From Candidatus Woesearchaeota archaeon (GTDB lineage: Archaea; Nanobdellota; Nanobdellia; Woesearchaeales; UBA583): DNA of 64,000 nucleotides. Position 1 is the stretch's first letter. Each line of letters starts with the position of its first letter. The notes beneath the pieces were generated by a model that saw nothing but the letters and a program-made list of their open reading frames with translations, was not told the DNA's origin and made no database searches. The stretch lies in contig CP060218.1 in the NCBI GenBank assembly GCA_023898345.1, forward strand, positions 496,001 through 560,000, given 5' to 3'. Made by a program: the position numbers and the translations under genes. This document shows, one piece after another, positions 8,846-17,589 of this stretch.

Positions 8846-10489
8846 ATGGTAGAGAGACAGCATTTTTCAAAAACTGAAGATATTAATGAGGCGATGAATC
8901 GTTTTAGGCATCTTCGGGAATATGTTAATGAAATCTCAAGGAAGGAGGGTATGCCAGAATTTAAAGTTCAGTTAGATAGATCACTTCGAAATTTGGAAAA
9001 TCCTAATATTATTTATCCTGTTGGTGATCCGATTTTTATCCATTTGTCAAAAGGGGCTGGTGATAATGTTAAGTATAAGGTTATTATTCCTCAATTAACT
9101 TCTGAGGAGAAAGATTCGTATGATGCTATTCTGGATAGAATTATTGAGGTTGCTCATACTGCTAAGGTTCCTAATTCTCAAGAGGAGCTTAGGGATGTTT
9201 TGATCTCTTTGTATAACGAGGTGATAACTATTCGAAATCCTCCTGAGAAGCCGAGTTTCCTTAATATGCTTGGAAAAAAAATTGCTATTTCTGAGGAGCA
9301 GTATCATAATATTCTTTTTCATCTTATTAAGGATCGTCTTGGTTATGCCAAACTTGAACCTCTTTTGAGAGATATGTACATTGAGGATATTTCTTGTATT
9401 GGTGTTGGTTCTGTTTGGATTGTCCATAAAATTTTTGGGAGTATAGAAACAAGTGTTGAGTTTGTTAATGATATTGAGCTGAACAAATATATTGTTGAGA
9501 GTTCGGAGCGTGTGGAGAGACCGGTTTCTGAAGCGCATCCTATTGTTGATGCTATTATGCCTGATGGGTCTCGTGTAAACTTTATTTATTCTAGAAAAAT
9601 TTCTTTGCAGGGTTCTTCTTTTACTATTCGTAAATTTAATGAGACTCCTATTTCTGTTTGTAATCTTGTTAACTGGGGGACTTGGAGTGCTGAACTTGGT
9701 GCTTATTTGTGGCTCTGTTGTGAGAATGGTATTTCTGTTTTTGTTTGTGGTGAAACTGCTTCGGGAAAAACAACTACTCTGAATGCGATGACTACGTTCA
9801 TTCCTATGGATAACAAGGTTTATACTGTTGAGCAGACGCCAGAGATTACGCTTCCTCATCCGATTTGGCAGCATCTTATTACTAGGGAATCAGGGGAAAA
9901 AACGGATGTTACTATGTTTGATTTGCTTATTGCTTCTCTGCGTTCGAGGCCTGACTATATCATTGTTGGGGAGATTAGGGGAAAGGAAGCTAATATTACG
10001 TTTCAGGCTATGCAGACGGGACACCCAGTTATTTCAACATTTCACGCGGGATCCGTACACTCTATGATTCAACGTTTGACGGGTGATCCGATTAATATTC
10101 CTATTGCGTTTATTGATAACTTGAATATTGTTCTTATTCAGTCTGCTGTGTATGTAAATGGGAAGGTTGAGCGTCGTGTTTTGAGTGTGACGGAGGTAAT
10201 AAAATATAATGATGAAGTTAAGAAAGTTTTGACAAAGGAGGTTTTCCAATGGGATGGAACAAAGGATAAACATAATTTTAGGGGTTTGTACAATAGTTTT
10301 ATGTTGGAGCAAAAAATTGCGAAACATGTTGGTCTTAAGGATAGTCGTGAGATTTATGATATTATGAGGAAGAGGTCTAAGATCATTGAGAGGATGATTG
10401 AACAAAATATTATGGATTATTTTGAAGTGGTTAAGCTTCTAAAAAAGTATAAAGAGGAAGGGGACAAATCTTTACCTTTCTCTATCTAA
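8846..10489 (+). CDS. arlI: Archaellum motor/secretion ATPase ArlI (FlaI)
   Basis: A 547-residue type II/IV secretion superfamily ATPase. It has an N-terminal docking domain, Walker A GETASGKTT, an Asp-box around VEQTPEI, Walker B IIVGEIRG, and a His-box in FHAGSV. ArlI forms a hexamer that powers filament assembly and rotation in archaella, or assembly only in related pili. Its place between arlH and arlJ supports the archaellum assignment over a pilus ATPase, since pilus loci lack ArlH. Confidence 0.92.
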   Translation: MVERQHFSKTEDINEAMNRFRHLREYVNEISRKEGMPEFKVQLDRSLRNLENPNIIYPVGDPIFIHLSKGAGDNVKYKVIIPQLTSEEKDSYDAILDRIIEVAHTAKVPNSQEELRDVLISLYNEVITIRNPPEKPSFLNMLGKKIAISEEQYHNILFHLIKDRLGYAKLEPLLRDMYIEDISCIGVGSVWIVHKIFGSIETSVEFVNDIELNKYIVESSERVERPVSEAHPIVDAIMPDGSRVNFIYSRKISLQGSSFTIRKFNETPISVCNLVNWGTWSAELGAYLWLCCENGISVFVCGETASGKTTTLNAMTTFIPMDNKVYTVEQTPEITLPHPIWQHLITRESGEKTDVTMFDLLIASLRSRPDYIIVGEIRGKEANITFQAMQTGHPVISTFHAGSVHSMIQRLTGDPINIPIAFIDNLNIVLIQSAVYVNGKVERRVLSVTEVIKYNDEVKKVLTKEVFQWDGTKDKHNFRGLYNSFMLEQKIAKHVGLKDSREIYDIMRKRSKIIERMIEQNIMDYFEVVKLLKKYKEEGDKSLPFSI

Positions 10490-10490
10490 A

Positions 10491-12155
10491 ATGAACACAA
10501 AAGTATTTGCAGCACTTGGACTTACGGATTTTAAATCTTATTTGTTGAAGTATTTTTTACCTATTTTTATGCTTGATTTTCTTATTCTGTTTCTTTTTCT
10601 CTTTGGTTTTGAAAGTACTTCTTCTAAGTGGATTGGGCTTGCAATTTTCTTTCTTGTTTTTATTATTCTTTTGTCTTATCCGTTTATTCTTATTGATAAT
10701 CAGGCTCGTGATATTGAAGAGAATATTCATTTTTTCATCACGTATGCAGGTGCTCTTAGTACTGTTAATCTTGAGAGAAAAGAACTTTTTACTGATCTTT
10801 CAGAAAAAACACGGTATAGGGAAATTGCTAAGATTTTCAAGAAACTTCTTTATCTGGTAAATAGTATTAAGATTGACTTTTCGACTGCTGCGTACAAAAT
10901 TTCCTCTCTTCTTAAAACGGAACACTTTGCTCGTTTTCTTGAGCGTATGGGTATTGCGCTTTCTTTCAATGCTAATGTTATGAAGTTTCTTTTAGAGGAA
11001 CAAAGAGCTCTTATGAATGCGTACGAGATTGTGTATAAGGAAGGTCTTGAAAGAATTAAGATGGTCCAAGAAATGTTTGTTTCTCTTATTTTGGCTTTTG
11101 CTTTTGTTCTTGCAACAATTTTGTTGATTCCTTTTATTACTGGTATAAATACAACTACGTTTCTTCAGTTTGGTGTTGTTGGAATTATTATTTTTGATCT
11201 TATCATGATTGTTTTTGCAAAATTTTTCATTCCCAAAGATATGCTTTACCACACTATGGGTTATGATGAGGGAAGGCAGAAGGTTCTTGTTGCTTTTGTT
11301 GTGTCTACGGTTTTCTGTATTGTTCTTCTTCCTTTTGTTCTTTTTCTTAGTGAGGTTCCTATTATGTTGCGAATTGCTATTATTGGGACTCCTTATCTTA
11401 TTTGTGGAATGTATGCTAACTATCAAGAGCGACAGGTTTGGAAAAGGGATGTTTTATTTCCAGCTTTTATTCGTTCGCTTGGTGATGTGCATCAGTCGAA
11501 AGGTGGAACTTTGACGACTACGGTTGAGACTTTGTTGCCTCATAATTTTGGGATTTTGAATCTTATGCTTGAACGTGTGTATAAGAGACTTAAGATAACT
11601 GCAGATAAGTTCAATTCTTGGTATTATTTCTCAAAGGAAAGCGGTAGTTTTCTTATTGCTGAGTTTATGGACATTTTTGTTTCTGTTGTGTATAGGGGTG
11701 GGAGTGCTCAGATTGCGGGAGAGATTGTTTCTGATAATATGAGTAGGATTAATGGTATGAGGGACATGAAAAAAGAATTTGCTTCAACTTTAAAGGGAAA
11801 TATTTATGGAACTTTTTTTGGGTTGGCACTTACTATTTATATTTCTCTTTTGATTTCTGTTCTTCTTTTTAAGATTTTTTCTTCATTGACTGACGGGCTG
11901 GAAGGGACGGCAAAAGATTTGATAGGGGATATTTTTCCGACTGGTTTGCAGGATAATTTTGTTGAGTCGACGTATTATGTAGCTGCTATTTTAACGATCC
12001 ACGCTATTATTTCTTCGTTTATGCTTAAAGAGGTTGACGGAGGAAATCGTTTTTCTATGTTTTCTGACTTGGTTGTGATGTTGTGGATTGGTGCTATTAT
12101 TGAGATTGTTATTACATTAATGTTTAAGGGAATGTTTGCTACGTATTTTAGTTAG
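10491..12155 (+). CDS. arlJ: Archaellum platform membrane protein ArlJ (FlaJ)
   Basis: A 554-residue polytopic membrane protein with two T2SS-F-like cytoplasmic domains between hydrophobic clusters: two helices near the start, groups near residues 195-330 and a final group from about 440. This is the ArlJ architecture that anchors ArlI. It starts 2 bases after the arlI stop. It ends the operon; the following 180 bases hold no gene. Confidence 0.9.
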   Translation: MNTKVFAALGLTDFKSYLLKYFLPIFMLDFLILFLFLFGFESTSSKWIGLAIFFLVFIILLSYPFILIDNQARDIEENIHFFITYAGALSTVNLERKELFTDLSEKTRYREIAKIFKKLLYLVNSIKIDFSTAAYKISSLLKTEHFARFLERMGIALSFNANVMKFLLEEQRALMNAYEIVYKEGLERIKMVQEMFVSLILAFAFVLATILLIPFITGINTTTFLQFGVVGIIIFDLIMIVFAKFFIPKDMLYHTMGYDEGRQKVLVAFVVSTVFCIVLLPFVLFLSEVPIMLRIAIIGTPYLICGMYANYQERQVWKRDVLFPAFIRSLGDVHQSKGGTLTTTVETLLPHNFGILNLMLERVYKRLKITADKFNSWYYFSKESGSFLIAEFMDIFVSVVYRGGSAQIAGEIVSDNMSRINGMRDMKKEFASTLKGNIYGTFFGLALTIYISLLISVLLFKIFSSLTDGLEGTAKDLIGDIFPTGLQDNFVESTYYVAAILTIHAIISSFMLKEVDGGNRFSMFSDLVVMLWIGAIIEIVITLMFKGMFATYFS

Positions 12156-12201
12156 CTTTGTGTTGTGGGCTTAGGTTCGGTTCTCTTTTGCTTCTGTTAG
12201 G

Positions 12202-12219
12202 AGTAAAGAAATCGCTAAA
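12202..12219 (+). repeat. Left copy of 18-bp direct repeat flanking mscS
   Basis: AGTAAAGAAATCGCTAAA occurs here and again, identical and in the same orientation, at 13633-13650. The pair brackets the mscS gene almost exactly. The flanking bases differ on both sides. Confidence 0.8.
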
Positions 12220-12319
12220 TTTCGAACGTCTTTCTTACTCTTGGCTGAGTTGCAATACCTAACTAAGGAATTACTTTTTATGATTCTGATTTACATTCGT
12301 GTAACATTCTTAGCACAAA

Positions 12320-12350
12320 CTCACTATATTGTGAGATTATTTTTTTGCTT
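12320..12350. terminator. Possible terminator between convergent arlJ and mscS
   Basis: CTCAC/GTGAG (12320-12335) can form a short hairpin with a 6-base loop, followed by a T-rich run. It lies just past the end of the reverse-strand mscS gene and downstream of arlJ. Archaeal termination depends mainly on T tracts, so the hairpin may be incidental. Confidence 0.35.
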
Positions 12351-13509
12351 TTTTTTCTGGGACTATGTCGATGTGGGGGTAGGCTATGTGGATGTCTTTA
12401 TGTTCTTGGATTTCAGCAAGTATTGCTATGTAAATATCTGTTCTATTCTTTTTTACTGAAACATATGGCGTTAGGTACTGGCCGATTAGAAGGACTCCTG
12501 AGGGTTCTGTTTCTACTCTTATTTTTGGCTTTAATTCATCCTCTAGCTCTTCGAGACTTCGTTCTCTTTCTTCGAGTTTATGCAAATCATGCTGTACTTT
12601 GTCGGCTTGTTTTTGGAGCTCTTCTTTGGCGCCTTTGTCTTTTATGGATTTACTTTGGAGGAGCAGTTTTCTGAGCAAATCTGAAAGTTCTTCTTTTTTT
12701 CTTACGGTACGTTTCAAATACGTTTTTCTATTTTTCTTGATTACTGTCACTATGCAATCATTGAAAAGGTCCATTGTTTTTTTGAGGTTGCTTTCAAAGG
12801 TTATTCTTAGTGTTATTTCATTTAGGATGTAGTTGGTATCATGAGAATAATTTCTGACTTCTGAAAAGAGCACAAGTTGGTTTGGGAAAATGATTGTTTT
12901 GTGGCTTTTTGTTTCACTGTCTCCTACTAGGCCTTCTAGTGTTGTGTTCATGATGCCAATTTCTATGACGTCTCCTCGAATGGCTGGTGCTCTTGGGGGG
13001 TTTATTTCTATTCTGTCGCTATGGCGGAAAATGCCTTTGAATGTGATTGTCATCCATCCTACTAGGTTAAGAAGTGGTTGTTGCAGGGCAAATGTTAAAC
13101 CGATTCCTACGAGACCGACGGAGAAGAAAACTTCTTTAAAATCATCTATGAGTGTGTTTAAGAGGACGAATGTGAAGAATGTCCAATATCCTATTGCAAA
13201 AAGTTTTTTATTTCTTGTAAATTCTGTACGTTCTAGTGGGTCTGTGGGTTCTTTTGAATAAAATGCTTTTTTTATGCTTATTTCTAGGAGTTTAAAAAGA
13301 ATGAAGAAGACGAAACTTACGAGAACTCTTTCAAGAAAAATAACAAAATTAGCAAGATATTGTTGCACTGGAGTTGGTATGAGTGTGGAACAAGTTTGAG
13401 AGGCCGTACAAAATTCTGCAACATACACTACGAGGCAAAAAATCAGGAATATGAAGGCTGCTACTACGTAGAATGTTTTTTTCTTTGCTAGTTCTTTTAT
13501 ATTGGTCAT
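12337..13509 (-). CDS. mscS: MscS family mechanosensitive channel
   Basis: About 390 residues from the ATG at 13509 (MTNIKELAKKK). The open frame extends 38 codons further upstream to 13623, but that extension is basic and does not resemble the family. Three membrane helices are followed by the pore segment VGLVGIGLTFALQQPLLNLV and the beta domain (IEINPP...GDVIEIGIMNTTL). A long charged coiled coil (LEERERSLEELEDELKPK) sits in the C-terminal part. The channel releases solutes when membrane tension rises. The gene is reversed relative to its neighbours and bracketed by an 18-bp direct repeat. Confidence 0.88.
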   Translation of the reverse strand: MTNIKELAKKKTFYVVAAFIFLIFCLVVYVAEFCTASQTCSTLIPTPVQQYLANFVIFLERVLVSFVFFILFKLLEISIKKAFYSKEPTDPLERTEFTRNKKLFAIGYWTFFTFVLLNTLIDDFKEVFFSVGLVGIGLTFALQQPLLNLVGWMTITFKGIFRHSDRIEINPPRAPAIRGDVIEIGIMNTTLEGLVGDSETKSHKTIIFPNQLVLFSEVRNYSHDTNYILNEITLRITFESNLKKTMDLFNDCIVTVIKKNRKTYLKRTVRKKEELSDLLRKLLLQSKSIKDKGAKEELQKQADKVQHDLHKLEERERSLEELEDELKPKIRVETEPSGVLLIGQYLTPYVSVKKNRTDIYIAILAEIQEHKDIHIAYPHIDIVPEKKAKK

Positions 13510-13632
13510 GTCCTTAGGGTATAAATTTCTTCTCCTTTTTAATTTTATATTTTTCACTTGGTAGTAAGGTACGAGCCTGAGATGGAAGAATCTGAAGGGT
13601 TTAAAATTACTTTTTCGTCGCAAAATACTCTC

Positions 13633-13650
13633 AGTAAAGAAATCGCTAAA
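13633..13650 (+). repeat. Right copy of 18-bp direct repeat flanking mscS
   Basis: Identical to 12202-12219. It lies about 120 bases upstream of the preferred mscS start and before the aminotransferase promoter. The two copies could be a recombination footprint of a gene insertion or shared regulatory sites. Confidence 0.8.
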
Positions 13651-13785
13651 GAGTGCCTATCCCAATTGGGGCAGAACTTCGTGACATGATGTCTGGTTGG
13701 ATCAAAAATTTGTTAGCTGGAATTATTTTTGATGTACGGTATATTTATAACATCTTGGGTGTTCCTTTTCTTTTTGAAAATAGCA

Positions 13786-15072
13786 ATGAAGAAAGTTTGT
13801 GAAATGGTGCCCACACTTTTGGAAACTAAGTGTCCTCAGATATATTCTCTTCTTAGTGATTTTGGAAAAAAATTGTGTCCTTCTGTGGATGATGTTTTTT
13901 ATCAAGCGAAAGACGCTAATGGGGTTCGTATTAATGCTAGTTTGGGTCAAGCTTTTGCAGATGATAGCTCTCCTCTAATTCTTCCTTCTCTTCTTTGTTC
14001 TCCTTTTTTTGGACCAGAGCACTATTTGTACTCTCCTGTGGCCGGAATGTCTGCTTTACGGGATTTATGGCAAAAGGAATTGCTAAGAAAGAATCCTTCT
14101 CTTGAAAAACAATATATCTCTAAACCTCTTGTTACTTGTGGGATGACGCATGCTTTGAGCATTGTTCACTCTTTATTTTTTGAAAAGGGAGAGAAACTTC
14201 TTATGTCTGAGTATTATTGGGGGAATTATGGGCACACTTTTAAGGACACTATTTTTGATTTTTTTTCTTGTTTCACTGCAGAGGGTTCTTTTGATTTGGA
14301 AAGTCTTGAAAAGAAGTTACAAGGGGAAGGGCAGAAATTTTCTCTTCTTTTGAATTTTCCTCACAATCCTGCGGGTTATACTCTAACGGAAAAAGAACTT
14401 AGTCGTTTATTAGAAATTCTTTTGTGTGCTGCTGAGAGGAACAATTCGTTTCTTGTTATTTGTGATGATGCTTATTTTGGTCTTGTTTATGAAGATGGTG
14501 TTTTAAAGGAATCTCTTTTCTCGTTTTTATCGCAATTGCATGAACAAATTTTAGCAGTAAAAATTGATGGTTTTTCTAAGGAGTTTTATGCTTGGGGGTT
14601 AAGGGTGGGGTTTCTTAGTTTTGGGAGCAAAGCTTTGTCGGCTGAAACTGCAGCAATTTTAGAAATGAAGGCTGCAGAATGTCTTAGGGGAACTGTTTCC
14701 AATGTAAGTACTCTTACTCAGAGCATTGCTTGTACTGTTCTTTCTTCAAGTACTTGGCAAAATGAAGCAAAGGAGAATTTTGATATTTTAAAGGATCGTT
14801 ATACTGTCCTGAAGACGTGTTTTGCAGAGCATGGTGAATATGAAGATTTTTTTACTCCTCTCCCTTTTAATTCTGGATATTTTGTTTGCTTAAAGTTGAA
14901 GACCTTAGATGCTGATATTTTGCGAAGAACTCTTATAGGGGAGTATTCTATTGGGACTATTTCTCTTGGGAAAACTATTTTACGTCTTGCTTTTTCTGCA
15001 ATTCCTGTAGATGAAATTCCCTTTGTTTTAGATGCGATTTTTTCTTGTTGTAAACGGCTTTCACAATACTGA
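13786..15072 (+). CDS. PLP-dependent aminotransferase, class I/II-like
   Basis: About 428 residues from the ATG at 13786 (MKKVCEMVPTLL). A longer frame begins at 13729, but a TATA-like ATATTTATAA at 13741-13750 lies inside it, which favours the later start. Fold type I signatures are seen: the substrate-side GM-S-ALRDLW region, NFPHNPAGYTL (cofactor Asn), CDDAYFGLVY (Asp for the pyridine nitrogen) and the Schiff-base lysine in GFSKEFYAWGLRVGF. These are the motifs of aspartate/aromatic aminotransferase relatives. The substrate is unknown. The following unknown gene is close and may be cotranscribed. Confidence 0.85.
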   Translation: MKKVCEMVPTLLETKCPQIYSLLSDFGKKLCPSVDDVFYQAKDANGVRINASLGQAFADDSSPLILPSLLCSPFFGPEHYLYSPVAGMSALRDLWQKELLRKNPSLEKQYISKPLVTCGMTHALSIVHSLFFEKGEKLLMSEYYWGNYGHTFKDTIFDFFSCFTAEGSFDLESLEKKLQGEGQKFSLLLNFPHNPAGYTLTEKELSRLLEILLCAAERNNSFLVICDDAYFGLVYEDGVLKESLFSFLSQLHEQILAVKIDGFSKEFYAWGLRVGFLSFGSKALSAETAAILEMKAAECLRGTVSNVSTLTQSIACTVLSSSTWQNEAKENFDILKDRYTVLKTCFAEHGEYEDFFTPLPFNSGYFVCLKLKTLDADILRRTLIGEYSIGTISLGKTILRLAFSAIPVDEIPFVLDAIFSCCKRLSQY

Positions 15073-15112
15073 AGTTTTTTAAGTTTTTTATTGTTTCCAC
15101 TTTGTATTTGCT

Positions 15113-15913
15113 GTGGATACTGTTTTAGATTTATCTGGGGGTATTTTTCTAAGAAAACTTAGGGATGCTTGGACTACGTATGGTGTTTCTTTATCTCCGG
15201 GCCCGGAGTTGGTTCTTTCTGAAGCTAAGAAAAACTTGGGTTCTTTGAGTGAAAATCAAATTTCTTTTTTGCTTTCTTTTCTTGAACATGATAAAATAAG
15301 TGTTAGTGAGGAAAATCGCTATTTCTTAGTTAGGGATTTACGTAATTATTTTTGGTCCATGGAATCAAGTTTTTATCCGAGACTACGTTTGAGGGGGCGA
15401 TACGCTTTGCATCTTGTTGGTGAGAATGAACAAAGACTTTTTACACTTTCAGGTGATATTTTTTCAGAATATGGGGGCTCCGGGTTTTTCTTAAATCATA
15501 TTCAGGGGACATTTGGTAAGGGGAAAATTTTGCGTGACTTTTCTTCAAAGCAAGGATGTTCTGCGGCTCATTTTCTTTTGGAGAAACTAATAGTGGATCT
15601 TTCACTTTCGGGATTTCAATTTTTGACTCTTGAGTCTGTCTTTAATAATCCTTCTGCGCGCTATACTCATCACAGGTTGAAGGGCGCATATTTTGATCTT
15701 TTTGGGGAGGAAATTTCTTTTTCGGAGGCAACACGATTTAGTTTGAGGCAGGAGGGCGCCGTTAGAGAAAAGGCAAAAGAAAAAGGGATAAAAACTCGTC
15801 TTATGCCACATCAGGGCTTTCAAAGGTATGATAAGTTAGCACAATCCTTTTCTTTTGGTGGAAAATCATTTTCAAAGGACTTGCTTGGCAATTACTACTT
15901 TTCTTGTGGCTAG
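15113..15913 (+). CDS. Hypothetical protein, possible acyltransferase-like fold
   Basis: A 266-residue soluble protein starting at GTG 15113, 40 bases after the aminotransferase stop. No family is recognised with confidence. The segment around residues 165-200 (a hydrophobic strand, then LESVFNNPSARYTHHRLKG and YFDLFG) has a rhythm like the end of GNAT folds (strand, N-P-x-A, Y-x-x-x-G). That is a weak resemblance and the central acetyl-CoA loop is not evident. The context suggests a role shared with the aminotransferase. Confidence 0.6.
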   Translation: MDTVLDLSGGIFLRKLRDAWTTYGVSLSPGPELVLSEAKKNLGSLSENQISFLLSFLEHDKISVSEENRYFLVRDLRNYFWSMESSFYPRLRLRGRYALHLVGENEQRLFTLSGDIFSEYGGSGFFLNHIQGTFGKGKILRDFSSKQGCSAAHFLLEKLIVDLSLSGFQFLTLESVFNNPSARYTHHRLKGAYFDLFGEEISFSEATRFSLRQEGAVREKAKEKGIKTRLMPHQGFQRYDKLAQSFSFGGKSFSKDLLGNYYFSCG

Positions 15914-15943
15914 TTTATAAAGAAATGAATTTTCTTCTTTTTG

Positions 15944-16480
15944 ATGTCAAAATTTAGGATAAAAGGGTATGAACTTGAGCTTAAGGTTACAAAGTCGGCT
16001 TATGAGAGAAAATCGATTTTGTTTGCAAACTCAATTATTGAAACTCTGGGAAAACTTGGTGTCGGGCGAGACGACATTGAAGTTTCTTTGGGTGTCATGG
16101 GGAATAAAAATTTGCCTGCACAAGTGGAATGGTTTTATGATGGGGGGTATTTGGAGTGTAGTTGTTCTTTGACGAGGCGTTTTATCGATAATTTGTATCT
16201 TATCATGAAACTTCTTGAAATTTGTGTTTCGGAGTTAGTGTCAGGTAAGATATCTAAGGGGGATTTTTTGAAACTTTTTCGTGAAGAGCGAAATGTTAAA
16301 TTGCATAGGCGGGAATCTCGGGAAATTTTGGGTGTTTCTGAAAATGAAATGAGCTTAGAAGTTATAAATAATGCTTATAAAAAATTAGCAAAACTTCATC
16401 ATCCTGATAGGGGCGGCGATGTAGAGACGTTTCAAAACATTAATTTTGCACACAAGACTTTGAAACGCGAATTATCCTAA
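15944..16480 (+). CDS. Protein with C-terminal J domain
   Basis: About 178 residues from the ATG at 15944; a TTG one codon earlier is a less likely start. The last 60 residues form a J domain: SREILGVSENEMSLEVINNAYKKLAKLHHPDRGGD, where the HPD motif that stimulates Hsp70 ATPase is intact. The N-terminal 110 residues are unrecognised. They contain neither the Gly-rich nor zinc-finger regions of DnaJ, so this is a type III J-protein. No dnaK is in the window. It is the last gene before a gene-poor stretch. Confidence 0.8.
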   Translation: MSKFRIKGYELELKVTKSAYERKSILFANSIIETLGKLGVGRDDIEVSLGVMGNKNLPAQVEWFYDGGYLECSCSLTRRFIDNLYLIMKLLEICVSELVSGKISKGDFLKLFREERNVKLHRRESREILGVSENEMSLEVINNAYKKLAKLHHPDRGGDVETFQNINFAHKTLKRELS

Positions 16481-16488
16481 TCTTTTTG

Positions 16489-16740
16489 TTTTTGCTAGTT
16501 ATTTGTAAGCGAATAAGGGATAAAAATTTGTTGTTTTTGCTAGTAATTTTTAGTTTTCAAAATGTTTGAAACTTGTGGTTAATGCTAAATATTTTTAGTT
16601 CTGGCAGTTGTTAGTCTCGGATGAATTTTGTAATTGGGCATTCTTTTGCACACTTTTAGTAGTTTTCTGGGTGTTTCTAGTGTTCTCCTTCAGAAAATAT
16701 TTTTCGCTTAAAATTAAAAGGTTTTGCTAGTTATTTTTGA
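16489..16740 (+). repeat. Cluster of degenerate TTTTTGCTAGTTATTT repeats
   Basis: Four copies in 250 bases, all in one orientation: 16489-16510, 16534-16553 (TTTTTGCTAGTAATTTTTAG), 16579-16598 (TTAATGCTAAATATTTTTAG) and 16721-16740 (GTTTTGCTAGTTATTTTTGA). The consensus is about TTTTTGCTA-N2-ATTTKTAG/AAGC. Further copies occur at 17579-17599 and 18083-18104; the last matches the first at 19 of 22 positions. Confidence 0.6.
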
Positions 16741-17275
16741 GCTCCCTTTGAGAGTGGGTTTTGATAGATTATATTTGGCAAAGACAGTAATTTTAAGTTA
16801 TGTTTTCCTTTGTCTTTCTTTTTGGCAATTATCTAGGATCAGACAATCCGAGAATATATTATTAGCAAGGAGCATAAGTTTTGGGTTGTGGCATTACTCT
16901 CACACCTTTAGTGTATGTGACCCCATTTTCAAACTTTTGAGATTTTGTTTTTATCTTCATGCCAGTGATACTTGTGATAGTTTGTGGCAAGATGTCTTTC
17001 AGAGGCAAGATTCTCCAAAACTTACTTCTCGGGACACGCTTAGTGTCAGGGAGAGGTTTAGGAGTTGGAAAGATACTGAAGATCCTTCAGAAGGGTTTGC
17101 TCAACTAACTCTTTTTTTGAGTCCTAGGGAGAAAGACAAATTTGGCAATTATTGTGATGACAACACAAGAGGTGACGCAGAAGTTCTCTTTTGGGAGGCG
17201 TTAATCAGTCGAAGCAAATTATTTCGTATAATGTATATTATACGAAATAATTTGCCCCAGATTTTGACCTTTTGA
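16724..17275 (+). CDS. Doubtful hypothetical reading frame, possible gene remnant
   Basis: A 183-codon frame with no ATG start (TTG at 16724). The first 60 codons look hydrophobic and non-coding. From about residue 80 the composition becomes protein-like (SLWQDVFQRQDSP, SVRERFRSWKDTEDP, KDKFGNYCDDNTRGD), and the base composition there is richer in G and C. The frame ends just after the dif/lox-like palindrome, which it reads through. No homology is recognised. It may be a decayed gene. Confidence 0.3.
   Translation: MLVIFELPLRVGFDRLYLAKTVILSYVFLCLSFWQLSRIRQSENILLARSISFGLWHYSHTFSVCDPIFKLLRFCFYLHASDTCDSLWQDVFQRQDSPKLTSRDTLSVRERFRSWKDTEDPSEGFAQLTLFLSPREKDKFGNYCDDNTRGDAEVLFWEALISRSKLFRIMYIIRNNLPQILTF
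17214..17255. other. dif/loxP-like recombination site (perfect 19-bp inverted repeat)
   Basis: GCAAATTATTTCGTATAAT and its exact reverse complement are separated by GTAT. The inner 28 bp (17221-17248) have Xer-site geometry: 11-bp arms ATTTCGTATAA and TTATACGAAAT around the 6-bp centre TGTATA. The 14-mer ATAATGTATATTAT (17228-17241) is identical to the core of Escherichia coli dif. Read as 13-8-13, the site matches loxP at 28 of 34 positions (11/13 in each arm, 6/8 in the spacer). The centre is asymmetric, as needed to give direction. A tyrosine recombinase target is the best reading; a hairpin terminator is the alternative. No recombinase gene is adjacent. Confidence 0.65.
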
Positions 17276-17589
17276 GACAAGGAATCCGATTTTTAGTGTG
17301 TTTTGATACAATTTTTTCAAAATCTCTTCTTATTTTGCTCTAGATTTGTTTTTTGCTTTATGCTCCTCAAATTTTGGTATTTTCGACTGTCTCGCGTCTT
17401 GACGCCTCGTAGATTGTTGATTAAAGTAGGAGTTTTGTTTTTTTGTTTGGATCTTGTAAACATTTTTTGCTTGTTGTTGGTTGCTTTTTCTTTTTTGTGG
17501 TGGCAATCATTTTGTAGTCTCAAGATATTTTTACTTTTGATAGGTATTTTTTGGCAATTTTTTAATAAAAATTAATAGGTATTGCTAAA

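Larger units (their letters stand above)
16481..17589. other. Gene-poor stretch with repeat field and dif/lox-like palindrome
   Basis: No gene with recognisable homology lies in these 1.1 kb. The stretch holds at least five copies of a degenerate TTTTTGCTAGTTATTT-type repeat, one doubtful reading frame (16724-17275), a strong palindrome at 17214-17255 and T-rich sequence after it. Genes close by on the left read rightward (aminotransferase to J-domain) and genes on the right read leftward (MazG, deacetylase), so local transcription converges on it. Confidence 0.7.

Noticed and set aside
9095..9874. Long reverse-strand frame opposite arlI
   Set aside because: Asn/Arg/Lys/Ser-rich antisense shadow of a gene with clear ArlI motifs; no homology.
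17214..17255. Vector-derived loxP as the source of the palindrome
   Set aside because: Six mismatches to loxP, extended natural arms beyond 13 bp and no vector sequence around it.
17303..17575. Hydrophobic 90-codon frame after the dif-like site
   Set aside because: Composition (F, L, S, C) is what T-rich DNA gives in any frame; no ribosome site, TATA box or homology.
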